Positions 7,651 through 16,018 of a stretch of DNA of 64,000 bases are shown here, one piece after another. Made by a program: the position numbers and the translations under genes. The stretch's first letter is position 1; each line of letters opens with the position of its first letter. Source of the stretch: Candidatus Nitrosopumilus limneticus (GTDB taxonomy: Archaea; Thermoproteota; Nitrososphaeria; Nitrososphaerales; Nitrosopumilaceae); contig JAHCGZ010000004.1 of NCBI GenBank assembly GCA_022117465.1, positions 79,355 through 143,354 on the forward strand, in the 5' to 3' direction. The notes below the pieces were generated by a model. That model saw nothing but the letters and a program-made list of their open reading frames with translations. It did no database searches and had not been told where the DNA came from.

Positions 7651-8772
7651 ATGAGTGGAAAGGATGAATCAATTTTTAGTAAAAGTGCATTAATGGGAAC
7701 TAAACCTGGAAAACAAATCATAAAACAAGGTTTGTTTAAATCAAAAGGTTTCCAACAATTTAATCATTATAAACAGGAAGCAGAAGATGAATTTCCTGCA
7801 TTTGCTCAAAGATTTGCAAAAAATCTTTTTGATCAAATTAATTCAGATGATTCTCCAAATACAACTCAACAACAATTTGCAGAAGAAGTTGGTTCTGCAG
7901 AAATTATTTTAAATTCTTCTGAAATTGAGCCTATAAAATCTAAATTGCAAGACTTTGACACTTTACATGATAGGGTTCTTAGAATTTTAAATTCAAATTT
8001 TGTCAAAATGACATTTCCTGTATTTAATGGTCTTTTTGATGCATCCACAGATTATTTTAATGATGACAAAAATACTACAATGAGACAAGATATTGTTGAT
8101 GGTCATATTATTGCAATTGATCTTAGTGAACCAATGGATAGAATTGTAGACAAAGATGAAGATTTAGAATATTTGGATGATTACAAATTGATGAATCCAT
8201 ATATTTTGAAACTTGCTAGAGAAAAAATCTCAAAGGGTGGAGATGATGTCCTTAAACAATTTGAAGAAGGTTTCAAGCAAGCAAGAATTGGACAATATCT
8301 TGATACAAAATTAAAGGATAAACCTACAGAAATTACAAAAGAAGAATTAGTTGAAAGTTACAAAAAATATCGTTCGGTAATGGGTACTGCTGGTAGAAAT
8401 ATGGCATTGAATCGTGCACCACTAGCTGATATTTTTTACACTGGAATGGCAAAAGCAGCTGAATCTGTTGGATGTGGAAATGAAATTGAAGATAGTATTA
8501 GAGATAGAGCAGCAAAAATTCCTTCTTGGCCATTATTTTATTCATTAAAAATGAATGATGTAAAAAGTGGATTTGAAGAAACAATGCATCACAGTCAATC
8601 ATATTTACGTGAAGCAAGAGATGCTCTTGAGAAACTACCTGAAAAATTTTCACATACAAAGTTCTTAGAATTTTTATTTCTAACCGTTGAACATTATAAT
8701 GAATTTTGGTATAAAAAATTACAAGAAAAAAACATCTGGTCAGATTTGAACAAAAATCTTCCAACTAAGTGA
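7651..8772 (+). CDS. Conserved-looking hypothetical protein coupled to rfcL
   Basis: A 373-residue soluble, mostly helical, acidic protein with no signal peptide, membrane segment or nucleotide-binding motif that I can see. Start chosen at ATG 7651 because the TATA box is 25 bp upstream. The stop overlaps the first possible start of rfcL, so the two are translationally coupled and followed by a Cys-rich gene. The N-terminal 100 residues contain several Phe/Gln-rich helices, and the rest has regular charged helices (for example around residues 215-240). I do not recognise the family. The tight coupling hints at a DNA replication or repair link but does not prove it. Confidence 0.75.
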   Translation: MSGKDESIFSKSALMGTKPGKQIIKQGLFKSKGFQQFNHYKQEAEDEFPAFAQRFAKNLFDQINSDDSPNTTQQQFAEEVGSAEIILNSSEIEPIKSKLQDFDTLHDRVLRILNSNFVKMTFPVFNGLFDASTDYFNDDKNTTMRQDIVDGHIIAIDLSEPMDRIVDKDEDLEYLDDYKLMNPYILKLAREKISKGGDDVLKQFEEGFKQARIGQYLDTKLKDKPTEITKEELVESYKKYRSVMGTAGRNMALNRAPLADIFYTGMAKAAESVGCGNEIEDSIRDRAAKIPSWPLFYSLKMNDVKSGFEETMHHSQSYLREARDALEKLPEKFSHTKFLEFLFLTVEHYNEFWYKKLQEKNIWSDLNKNLPTK

Positions 8773-8780
8773 TAAAATTG

Positions 8781-9938
8781 ATGTGGTCTGAAAAATATCG
8801 ACCTCAGAAGATTTCTGATATGTTGGGTAATGAGGAACCACGGGAAACAATTATCCAATGGTTTGCAAAATGGAAAAAAGGAACAAAACCTCTTTTGATT
8901 GTTGGACCTCCTGGGATTGGGAAAACTACTATTGCATATCTTTTAGCAAAACAATTTGGTTATGACATGATTGGACTTAATGCCAGTGATGTCAGAAGTA
9001 AATCTAGAATTAATGAAATTCTTACACCTGTTTTAGGAAATGTCAGTGTTCTAGGAACTCCTATGATCTTTATTGATGAAGTTGATGGAATCCATGGTCG
9101 GGGAGATTATGGTGGTGCATCCGCACTTGTTGATATTTTAAACAAACCTAATGTGCCTATTTTACTTGCAGCTAATTATGATGATTCAGATAAAATGCAA
9201 AGTATCAAAAAAGCAGTAACAACAATATCATTTAAAAAAATTCCACCAAGATTATTGCGTGTTTATTTAGATAATATATTAAAAAAAGAAAATGAAAAAC
9301 TTAGTCCTGGTTCTTTAATCAAAGTAATTGATAAATCAAGAGGAGATATTCGTTCTATGATCAATCTCACTCAATCTCTGATAACAGGATTTAATCCTCA
9401 AACAGAAAATTTGTTTGAGATTCTAAATATTGAAAATGGAGTTAATGCATTTTTCAAAGCAAACTCCATTGAGGAAGCTAGAGGTGTTTTATATTCAATA
9501 CAAATTGATCCTAGAGAAAAAATTAATGCGTTTTATTCTAGTATCGTGACTAGTGATTTAGATAATGTTTCACTTGCAAAATATTTAGAAATTATTTCTA
9601 ATGCCGATATGTTATTTGGAAAAATTATGAAAACACAAAATTGGAGATTGTTGCGCTATCTTAATGATATTTTAATTAATTTATATCAAAAGGATGATAG
9701 AGTACGATATTCTAAATATAATTTGTCATGGCATTTACTTAATAGAATTCGTTGGGACAGTGCAAAAATTCAATTATTATCTTCTCTAATGGCAAAAAAA
9801 TTACATCAATCTTCAAGCTCATTTGTAACATTATGTATGCCATATCTTTTATTTTGTATTAAAAATAAAACTTTGGAATTAGAATTAGAAGAAACATTTG
9901 GTGATATTATTGATAAGGAAATTGAATTGATACAATGA
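8781..9938 (+). CDS. rfcL: Replication factor C large subunit
   Basis: About 385 residues starting Met-Trp-Ser-Glu-Lys-Tyr-Arg-Pro, the usual start of RfcL; a GTG four codons earlier (8769) is in frame. The AAA+ domain has Walker A Gly-Pro-Pro-Gly-Ile-Gly-Lys-Thr-Thr near residues 43-51, Walker B Phe-Ile-Asp-Glu-Val-Asp near 96-101 and sensor-1 Ala-Ala-Asn-Tyr-Asp. Domain III and a C-terminal helical collar follow. With the small subunit it loads the PCNA clamp at primer ends. It is on the short side for RfcL because it lacks the long charged tail seen in many archaea. Confidence 0.93.
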   Translation: MWSEKYRPQKISDMLGNEEPRETIIQWFAKWKKGTKPLLIVGPPGIGKTTIAYLLAKQFGYDMIGLNASDVRSKSRINEILTPVLGNVSVLGTPMIFIDEVDGIHGRGDYGGASALVDILNKPNVPILLAANYDDSDKMQSIKKAVTTISFKKIPPRLLRVYLDNILKKENEKLSPGSLIKVIDKSRGDIRSMINLTQSLITGFNPQTENLFEILNIENGVNAFFKANSIEEARGVLYSIQIDPREKINAFYSSIVTSDLDNVSLAKYLEIISNADMLFGKIMKTQNWRLLRYLNDILINLYQKDDRVRYSKYNLSWHLLNRIRWDSAKIQLLSSLMAKKLHQSSSSFVTLCMPYLLFCIKNKTLELELEETFGDIIDKEIELIQ

Positions 9939-10246
9939 GCTGGATAAAAATTCCAATGAAGTTTACTGGAATTTGTATTGTTTGTAATGATAAAATTGAA
10001 ATCAATGAAATTGGATTATGGTCAAAAGGTATTGGTGTAAAACATGAAAAATGCGCTCAAATCAATGAATTGCAATGTATTGTGTGTGGTTCTCCAGCTG
10101 GATGTTCCCAATGTGAATTTCAAGATATTTGTGATATACCAAATGTATCTCAATTATGTATGTGCAAGAAATGTAGTGATGAGAAGGATTCTTTTAATTC
10201 ATATCAAAATTCATCTAATAAGAAATTTCCTATTTTAAATTCATAA
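9935..10246 (+). CDS. Cys-rich putative zinc-binding protein
   Basis: A 103-residue protein overlapping the rfcL stop by 4 bp. It has eleven Cys, largely in pairs: C14-x2-C17, C40, C48-x2-C51, C57-x2-C60, C66, C75-x-C77-x2-C80, a pattern suited to two or three zinc (or Fe-S) sites. The last 20 residues are polar. There is no signal peptide or membrane helix. I recognise no named family. Position at the end of the rfcL block makes co-expression with the clamp loader likely. Confidence 0.75.
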   Translation: MSWIKIPMKFTGICIVCNDKIEINEIGLWSKGIGVKHEKCAQINELQCIVCGSPAGCSQCEFQDICDIPNVSQLCMCKKCSDEKDSFNSYQNSSNKKFPILNS

Positions 10247-10345
10247 TTTTGCTAAAATTAGTATTTTTTAATTTATCTCATTATCTGAAATTAAATTTAT
10301 TCAATCTAGATTAATATATGAAATCTAATTTGGTTAGATCACATT

Positions 10346-11893
10346 ATGCATTATGAAAAGATTGATAAATATACTAAAAATAATGATATCGCATTACAAG
10401 GCGGTGGCCAGGATAAAATTGCTGACCAACACGAGAAAGGTAAACTAACTGCCCGTGAAAGAATAGATCTTTTACTTGATGAGGGTACATTTGTAGAAAT
10501 TGATCCATTAACGACTCATCATTATTATGAATATGATATGCAAAAAAAGAAATTTTTTACTGATGGTGTAGTTGGTGGATATGGTAATGTCTCAGGACGT
10601 CAAATTTTTATTTTTGCATATGATTTCACTGTACTAGGTGGAACTCTTAGTCATATGGGAGCTAAAAAAATTACCAAATTAATGGATCATGCATTAAAAA
10701 CAGGATGTCCGATAATTGGAATTATGGATTCTGGTGGTGCTAGAATTCAAGAAGGAATTATGAGCTTAGATGGATTTGCTGACATTTTTTATCACAATCA
10801 ACTAGCTTCTGGCGTAATTCCACAAATTACTGCTAGTGTTGGTCCTTCTGCAGGCGGTTCTGTATATTCACCTGCTATGACTGATTTTGTCATAATGGTT
10901 GAAAAAATTGGAAGTATGTTTGTAACCGGACCTGATGTTGTTAAAACTGTTTTAGGTGAAGAAATTTCATTTGAAGAACTTGGTGGAGCAAATACACACG
11001 GTTCAAAAAGTGGTGTTGCACATTTTGTTGCTGAAAATGAATACCAATGTATGGATTATATTAAAAAATTAATTTCATTCTTACCTCAAAATAATACTGA
11101 ACAACCACCTAAACTTACAACTGATGATGATCCAAATAGATTAGATCATAATTTAATTAACATAATGCCAGAAAATCCTTTGCAACCATATGATATTAAA
11201 GAAATTATAAATTCAATTGTTGATAATCATGAATTCTTTGAAGTACATGAATTATTTGCACCAAATATTGTAATTGGATATGCCAGGTTAAATGGTAATG
11301 TTGTTGGAATTGTAGCCAATCAACCAATGCATCTTGCAGGTGCATTAGATATTGATTCATCAAACAAAGCATCACGTTTCATTAGATTCTGTGATTCATT
11401 TAATATTCCATTAATTACTTTAGTTGATACACCTGGTTACATGCCAGGTTCTAATCAGGAACATAACGGAATTATTCGACATGGAAGTAAATTGCTTTAT
11501 GCATATTGTGAAGCCACTGTTCCAAGAATTACTTTAGTTATTGGTAAGGCATATGGTGGTGCATACATTGCAATGGGAAGTAAAAATCTTAGAACTGATA
11601 TTAATTATGCATGGCCAACTGCAAAATGTGCTGTTTTAGGTGGCGAAGCAGCTGTAAAAATAATGAATAAAAAAGAACTTAATGCTTCGAAAGATCCTGA
11701 ATCTCTTAAAAAACAACTCATAGATGAATTTGCAGAAAAATTTGAAAATCCATATGTTGCTGCATCTCATGGAAGTATTGATAATGTAATTGATCCTGCT
11801 GAAACAAGACCTATGTTGATTAAAGCATTAGAAATGCTTGCAAATAAACGAGAAAAACAATTACCTCGAAAACATGGAAATATCAATTTGTGA
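10346..11893 (+). CDS. pccB: Acetyl-CoA/propionyl-CoA carboxylase, carboxyltransferase subunit
   Basis: A 515-residue crotonase-fold carboxyltransferase of normal PccB length. Motifs for acyl-CoA binding and the oxyanion holes are visible: Met-Asp-Ser-Gly-Gly-Ala-Arg-Ile-Gln-Glu-Gly near residue 128, Gly-Pro-Ser-Ala-Gly-Gly-Ser near 167 and, in the C-terminal half, Asp-Thr-Pro-Gly-Tyr-Met-Pro-Gly near 362. With the biotin carboxylase and carrier immediately downstream it forms a complete biotin-dependent carboxylase. In ammonia-oxidising archaea this enzyme is known to carboxylate acetyl-CoA and propionyl-CoA in the 3-HP/4-HB CO2-fixation cycle. A TATA-like element (TTAATATA) lies about 30 bp upstream. 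Confidence 0.93.
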   Translation: MHYEKIDKYTKNNDIALQGGGQDKIADQHEKGKLTARERIDLLLDEGTFVEIDPLTTHHYYEYDMQKKKFFTDGVVGGYGNVSGRQIFIFAYDFTVLGGTLSHMGAKKITKLMDHALKTGCPIIGIMDSGGARIQEGIMSLDGFADIFYHNQLASGVIPQITASVGPSAGGSVYSPAMTDFVIMVEKIGSMFVTGPDVVKTVLGEEISFEELGGANTHGSKSGVAHFVAENEYQCMDYIKKLISFLPQNNTEQPPKLTTDDDPNRLDHNLINIMPENPLQPYDIKEIINSIVDNHEFFEVHELFAPNIVIGYARLNGNVVGIVANQPMHLAGALDIDSSNKASRFIRFCDSFNIPLITLVDTPGYMPGSNQEHNGIIRHGSKLLYAYCEATVPRITLVIGKAYGGAYIAMGSKNLRTDINYAWPTAKCAVLGGEAAVKIMNKKELNASKDPESLKKQLIDEFAEKFENPYVAASHGSIDNVIDPAETRPMLIKALEMLANKREKQLPRKHGNINL

Positions 11894-11899
11894 TTAAAG

Positions 11900-13387
11900 A
11901 TGATTGAGAAAGTACTTATCGCTAATCGGGGAGAAATTGCTTTACGTGTAATTAGAACTTGTAAAGCACTTGGAATTAAAACAGTTGCAGTATATTCTGA
12001 TGAAGATACAAATTCAATGCATGTAAAACAAGCAACTGAAGCATATCATATAGGTAAGGCAACTCCTGCAGAATCATATCTTAATCAGGAAAAAATTTTA
12101 GATGTAATGTTATCATCTGGTTCAGATTCAGTTCATCCAGGTTATGGTTTTCTTTCTGAAAATGATGATTTTGCAGCACTCTGTGAAAAAAATAAAATTA
12201 TTTTTATTGGTCCTTCTGCAGATTCTATGAATCTTTGTGGTGATAAAATGAAATGTAAAGATGCAATGTTAAAAGCTAAAGTTCCAACTGTACCTGGAAG
12301 TCCAGGTTTAGTCAAAGATGTAAATGATGCAGAAAAAATTGCCAATAAAATTGGTTATCCTGTAATGTTAAAATCTGTTTTTGGTGGAGGCGGTCGTGGA
12401 ATTAGAATTGTAACTAATGATAAAGAATTACGTACTGGTTATGAATCTGTAACTGGTGAATCTATTGCGGCAGTAGGTAAATCTGCAATCTTAGTTGAAA
12501 AATTCTTAGAAAAAACAAGACATATTGAATATCAATTTGCTAGAGATACACAAGGTAATGCTGTTCACATTTTTGAAAGAGAATGTTCTATTCAAAGACG
12601 AAATCAAAAATTAATTGAACAAACTCCATCTCCAATTGTTGATGAAGAAACTAGATCACGTATCGGTCAATTAGTTGTTAATGCTGCACATGCAGTTGGT
12701 TATACTAATTTAGGTACTGCTGAATTCTTAAGAGCAGATAATGGTGAATTTTATTTTATAGAAATTAATGCTAGATTACAAGTTGAACATCCAATAACTG
12801 AATTTGTATCTGGCTTAGACTTAGTAAAATTACAATTAGACATAGCAAATGGGGAACCAATTCCATTCAAACAAAGTGATCTAAAAATGAATGGATATGC
12901 AATAGAATGTAGAATAAATGCTGAAGATACATTCATGGATTTTGCTCCTTCCACTGGACCTGTTCCAGATGTAACTATTCCTGCAGGACCAAGTGTTAGG
13001 TGTGACACTTATCTTTATCCTGGATGCACAGTTTCACCCTATTATGATTCACTTATGGCAAAACTTGTGACGTGGGGTCAAACATTTGAAGAATCTAGGA
13101 CTAGAATGATTTCTGCATTAAATGACTTTTACATTCAAGGTGTCGAAACATCAATTCCTTTGTATAAAACAATCTTAAATTCTGACGAATACAAAAATGG
13201 TGAACTATCTACTGATTTCTTAAAACGTCATGATATGATTAATAGATTAAAAAAAGATCTTCAAACTGAAAAAGAAAATAAAACTGATGCAGCTTTGGCT
13301 GCTGCAATAATTCATTCTGAATATTTTAAGAGTCGTATACAAAATACTAATACTCATAATTCTCACTGGAAAAATAAATTGGATTGA
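11900..13387 (+). CDS. accC: Biotin carboxylase subunit of acyl-CoA carboxylase
   Basis: A 495-residue ATP-grasp enzyme. The N-terminus Ile-Ala-Asn-Arg-Gly-Glu-Ile-Ala, the Gly-rich loop Gly-Gly-Gly-Gly-Arg-Gly near residue 165 (ATP lid), the Glu-Arg-Glu-Cys-Ser and Arg-Arg-x-Gln-Lys motifs near 230 and the Glu-Ile-Asn-Ala-Arg-Leu-Gln-Val-Glu-His signature near 290 are all intact. It carboxylates the biotin on the downstream carrier using ATP and bicarbonate. The gene sits 6 bp after the carboxyltransferase gene and 4 bp before the carrier. A polar tail after about residue 445 (Lys/Glu-rich) is specific to this lineage or simply divergent. Confidence 0.95.
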   Translation: MIEKVLIANRGEIALRVIRTCKALGIKTVAVYSDEDTNSMHVKQATEAYHIGKATPAESYLNQEKILDVMLSSGSDSVHPGYGFLSENDDFAALCEKNKIIFIGPSADSMNLCGDKMKCKDAMLKAKVPTVPGSPGLVKDVNDAEKIANKIGYPVMLKSVFGGGGRGIRIVTNDKELRTGYESVTGESIAAVGKSAILVEKFLEKTRHIEYQFARDTQGNAVHIFERECSIQRRNQKLIEQTPSPIVDEETRSRIGQLVVNAAHAVGYTNLGTAEFLRADNGEFYFIEINARLQVEHPITEFVSGLDLVKLQLDIANGEPIPFKQSDLKMNGYAIECRINAEDTFMDFAPSTGPVPDVTIPAGPSVRCDTYLYPGCTVSPYYDSLMAKLVTWGQTFEESRTRMISALNDFYIQGVETSIPLYKTILNSDEYKNGELSTDFLKRHDMINRLKKDLQTEKENKTDAALAAAIIHSEYFKSRIQNTNTHNSHWKNKLD

Positions 13388-13391
13388 TAAT

Positions 13392-13907
13392 ATGGCAAAT
13401 TATAAAATAAAAGATATTAAAAAATTATTTAATGGAAAAATTATACAAAAACTTGGAAATAATGATTATCTAATTAAAATTAATGATAATGAGCATAAAT
13501 TAAAAATAATTAGTATGAATTCAAATGAGATTGAATTTATTTTAGATCAACAATATCATAAAGCAAAATATCTTGAACAATCAACAAATGAAATGAATAT
13601 TGTAATTGATAATGTTCCAATTACTATCAATTTACATACTCATTATGATGAAATTGTTTACAAAAATTCTGGTGGCGGTGGTTCTGGCATAATACAAAAA
13701 TCACTAAAAAGTCAAATTCCTGGAAAAGTAGTTTCAATTTCGGTTGCACATGGAGATTCTGTTAAGAAAGGTGATGTTGTTTGCACTTTAGAATCTATGA
13801 AAATGCAAGTTACGGTTAAAGCACACAAAGATGGAATTGTAAAAAATATCAAAGCTAAAGAAACAGGAACTGTTGCTAAAGGCGATATAATTGCTGATAT
13901 AGAATAA
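13392..13907 (+). CDS. accB: Biotin carboxyl carrier protein
   Basis: A 171-residue protein with a C-terminal biotinyl domain (about residues 98-171). The biotin attachment motif Glu-Ser-Met-Lys-Met is present with the acceptor Lys at residue 137. The first 80 residues form a variable beta-rich domain, separated by a Gly-rich hinge (Gly-Gly-Gly-Gly-Ser) near residue 95 that would let the arm swing. Third gene of the carboxylase operon; it shuttles carboxyl-biotin from AccC to the carboxyltransferase. The operon ends here in an AT-rich convergent junction with the peroxiredoxin gene. Confidence 0.93.
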   Translation: MANYKIKDIKKLFNGKIIQKLGNNDYLIKINDNEHKLKIISMNSNEIEFILDQQYHKAKYLEQSTNEMNIVIDNVPITINLHTHYDEIVYKNSGGGGSGIIQKSLKSQIPGKVVSISVAHGDSVKKGDVVCTLESMKMQVTVKAHKDGIVKNIKAKETGTVAKGDIIADIE

Positions 13908-13917
13908 AAAAAATTAT

Positions 13918-14382
13918 TTATTTTAAAAAGTTTTTAATTTCATCATAATTTGGTTCTTTTAATGGATTCTCTGATACCCATTTGTAACCAATTTTTCCAT
14001 CTTCCATAATTATGAATACAGAACGTTTTGCTGCATTGTAATCTTTGATGTGTAATAGATCTTTTAACAGAATATCATATTCTTTGATAGTTTTACTTGT
14101 ATAATCACCTAATAGTGGAAAATTGAAGTTATTTTTTTCTGCAAATGCTTTGTTTGCAAAAGGACCATCATTGCTAATTGCAATTATTTGTGCCCCCATA
14201 TCTGAAATTTCTTTCCATGAATCTCTAAAAGTACATAATTCTGCTTCACATACTGGCGAACTGGCTGCAACTATGAAAGATAATACAATTTTTTTACCCT
14301 TAAATTCATCTAAAGTTCTCATTTTTAATTCTGTGTCAGGAAGTTCAAAATTTGGTGCAAAATCGCCTACATTTATTGTCAT
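13918..14382 (-). CDS. Peroxiredoxin (AhpC/TSA, Bcp-like)
   Basis: A 154-residue thioredoxin-fold protein. The peroxidatic site is Ser-Ser-Pro-Val-Cys with C45, and a second Cys at residue 50 in Glu-Leu-Cys-Thr is placed like the resolving Cys of atypical two-Cys Bcp/PrxQ enzymes. The usual Pro-x3-Thr before the Cys is altered (Ala-Ala-Ser-Ser-Pro). It reduces hydrogen or alkyl peroxides using a thioredoxin-like donor, useful to an aerobic nitrifier. No signal peptide, so cytosolic. Single gene, convergent with the biotin carrier gene and divergent from the complex I operon. Confidence 0.88.
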   Translation of the reverse strand: MTINVGDFAPNFELPDTELKMRTLDEFKGKKIVLSFIVAASSPVCEAELCTFRDSWKEISDMGAQIIAISNDGPFANKAFAEKNNFNFPLLGDYTSKTIKEYDILLKDLLHIKDYNAAKRSVFIIMEDGKIGYKWVSENPLKEPNYDEIKNFLK

Positions 14383-14463
14383 AATCTGTGCTGTACAATT
14401 ATCCTATTAATTACTTTACAACAATTATTTTTAAAAACACTTGATCGAAAAAACGAGGTAACC

Positions 14464-14471
14464 TTATTATA
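14464..14471 (+). promoter_or_regulatory. TATA box of the complex I operon
   Basis: TTATTATA about 28 bp before the TTG start of nuoA at 14496. No other good promoter is seen between 14382 and 14496, so this probably drives the whole 10-kb operon, with a leaderless or nearly leaderless mRNA. Confidence 0.6.
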
Positions 14472-14495
14472 CAAAACTTAGGGATCAAAGCTAAA

Positions 14496-14870
14496 TTGGT
14501 CGGAGAAATAGCGGGCAATTACAGTACCGTAGTATTGATGTTTGGATTTGCAGTAGCTGCAATGGCACCCACATTATTAATTTCACGAATGATATCACCT
14601 CGTAAAAAAAGTAATCCTGTAAAATTTTTGCCAATGGAATGTGGACAAGTACCAAGCGGTGAAGGAAGAACTCATTTTATGATGCAGTATTATCCGTATA
14701 TTTTGATGTTTGTCATTTTTGATGTTGTAGCAATTTTCTTATATGCTTGGGGCAGTTCTCTTTTGGAACTTCCAAAAAATGCAACTTTGCCAATGATGGG
14801 ATTTTTGGGAATTATATTTGGAGCAATGTCATTTGCACTGTATCAATCAGGGAGACGAAGAATATGGTAG
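14496..14870 (+). CDS. nuoA: NADH-quinone oxidoreductase (complex I) subunit A
   Basis: A 124-residue membrane protein with three helices (about residues 10-30, 66-88 and 96-116). The conserved NuoA loop between helices 1 and 2 is present with Met-Glu-Cys-Gly near residue 48, the ubiquinone-site loop that contains the conserved Cys. The start is TTG at 14496; no in-frame ATG fits the family's N-terminus, and the TATA box spacing agrees. First gene of nuoABCDHIJKMLN. It forms part of the quinone cavity at the junction of membrane and peripheral arms. Confidence 0.92.
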   Translation: MVGEIAGNYSTVVLMFGFAVAAMAPTLLISRMISPRKKSNPVKFLPMECGQVPSGEGRTHFMMQYYPYILMFVIFDVVAIFLYAWGSSLLELPKNATLPMMGFLGIIFGAMSFALYQSGRRRIW

Positions 14871-14898
14871 TTATTTATAGAATTAATGTTAATGGTGG

Positions 14899-15435
14899 AT
14901 GGGAATAAAATTGCTTAAAGATTTAGTAACACCAGAAAATGCAAATGTCTTCATAGGAAAACTGGGTGATATTTTAGAAAAAGCAATTGACAAACCATTG
15001 GGCTATGCTATCAATTGGGGTAGAATTTGGTCACTTTGGCCTGTGCATATTGAAACAGCTTGTTGTAGTGTTGAGTTTGGAGCAGCATCTAGTCCTAGAT
15101 ATGATGTTGAAAGATTTGGTATCATTGAAGCATTTGGTTCACTTAGACAATGTGATCTAATTGTTGTTCAAGGAACTATCACACGAAAAATGGCTCCACG
15201 TCTTAGATTAGTTTATGATCAAATGCCAGAACCAAAATATGTGATTGCTATGGGTGCTTGCGCAATTACTGGAGGATTGTATTTTGATTCATACAATGTA
15301 CTTCCAGGAATTGATGGAGTTCTTCCAGTTGATGTTTATGTTCCAGGTTGTCCGCCTAGACCTGAAACTCTTATCCAAGGTTGTATTTTGTTACAAGAAA
15401 AAATTAAGAGAATGAAGGCTAGGAAGTTTGTATAA
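14899..15435 (+). CDS. nuoB: Complex I subunit B (cluster N2)
   Basis: A 178-residue protein with the four Cys that ligate cluster N2: the tandem C55-C56 (Glu-Thr-Ala-Cys-Cys-Ser-Val-Glu), C121 (Gly-Ala-Cys-Ala) and C151 (Pro-Gly-Cys-Pro-Pro-Arg-Pro). Start at ATG 14899 with a GGTGG ribosome-binding-like sequence just upstream. It passes electrons to quinone at the interface with NuoD and NuoH. Stop overlaps the nuoC start by one base. Confidence 0.96.
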   Translation: MGIKLLKDLVTPENANVFIGKLGDILEKAIDKPLGYAINWGRIWSLWPVHIETACCSVEFGAASSPRYDVERFGIIEAFGSLRQCDLIVVQGTITRKMAPRLRLVYDQMPEPKYVIAMGACAITGGLYFDSYNVLPGIDGVLPVDVYVPGCPPRPETLIQGCILLQEKIKRMKARKFV

Positions 15436-16016
15436 TGAGTACTGATGCAGAGCAAATTACTACTGAAGAAAAATCAGCCGATGAAAAACCAGTAGCAAAA
15501 CCAGTGGTAAAATCTGTACAAGTTCCTGCATTTGAAAAGAGTATTTCTGATAAAGTGGTTGAAAAATTTGGTGATAAAATTAAAGTTGAATTTATTAAAG
15601 AAAATAGAGTTGGAATTAAAGTTAGCAGAGAAGACGTTCATGATGTAGCTGAATTTATTCGAGATGGGCTGAATTATGATCACGTAGAATCTGTTTCTGG
15701 TGTAGATTATCCACAGGATAAAGAAATTGAAGTTGTTTATCATATTGGTTCTTATTCAGATTCATCTTTGGCTAAGCAAATTCTTGTTTTAGCAACTAGA
15801 GCACAAAGAGAAGAAAACCCAATTCCTGGAAAAGATGCAACAAAATTGCCATCTCTTAGAGATATATTCTACAGTGTAGAATTCCATGAAAGAGAAGTTT
15901 TTGAAATGTTTGGAGTTTACTTTACTGGTCATCCTGATAATAGACGATTACTTTTGCCAGAAGATTGGGCAGATTTACCACCTCTCAGAAAAGACTTTGC
16001 AATAAAAGGGCGATAG
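15435..16016 (+). CDS. nuoC: Complex I subunit C (30-kDa type)
   Basis: A 193-residue protein. The first 40 residues are Lys/Glu/Val-rich and low-complexity, an extension not needed for the fold. The conserved core begins near residue 45, and the family signature Phe-His-Glu-Arg-Glu-Val-Phe-Glu-Met-Phe-Gly is at about residues 152-162, followed by Arg-Arg-Leu-Leu-Leu-Pro-Glu-Asp-Trp. A structural subunit of the peripheral arm next to NuoD. NuoC and NuoD are separate proteins here. Confidence 0.94.
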   Translation: MSTDAEQITTEEKSADEKPVAKPVVKSVQVPAFEKSISDKVVEKFGDKIKVEFIKENRVGIKVSREDVHDVAEFIRDGLNYDHVESVSGVDYPQDKEIEVVYHIGSYSDSSLAKQILVLATRAQREENPIPGKDATKLPSLRDIFYSVEFHEREVFEMFGVYFTGHPDNRRLLLPEDWADLPPLRKDFAIKGR

Positions 16017-16018
16017 AT

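Noticed and set aside
15965-16018. N-terminal extension of nuoD
   Set aside because: It lies in the nuoC coding region and has a composition unlike NuoD; ATG 16019 gives the expected N-terminus.
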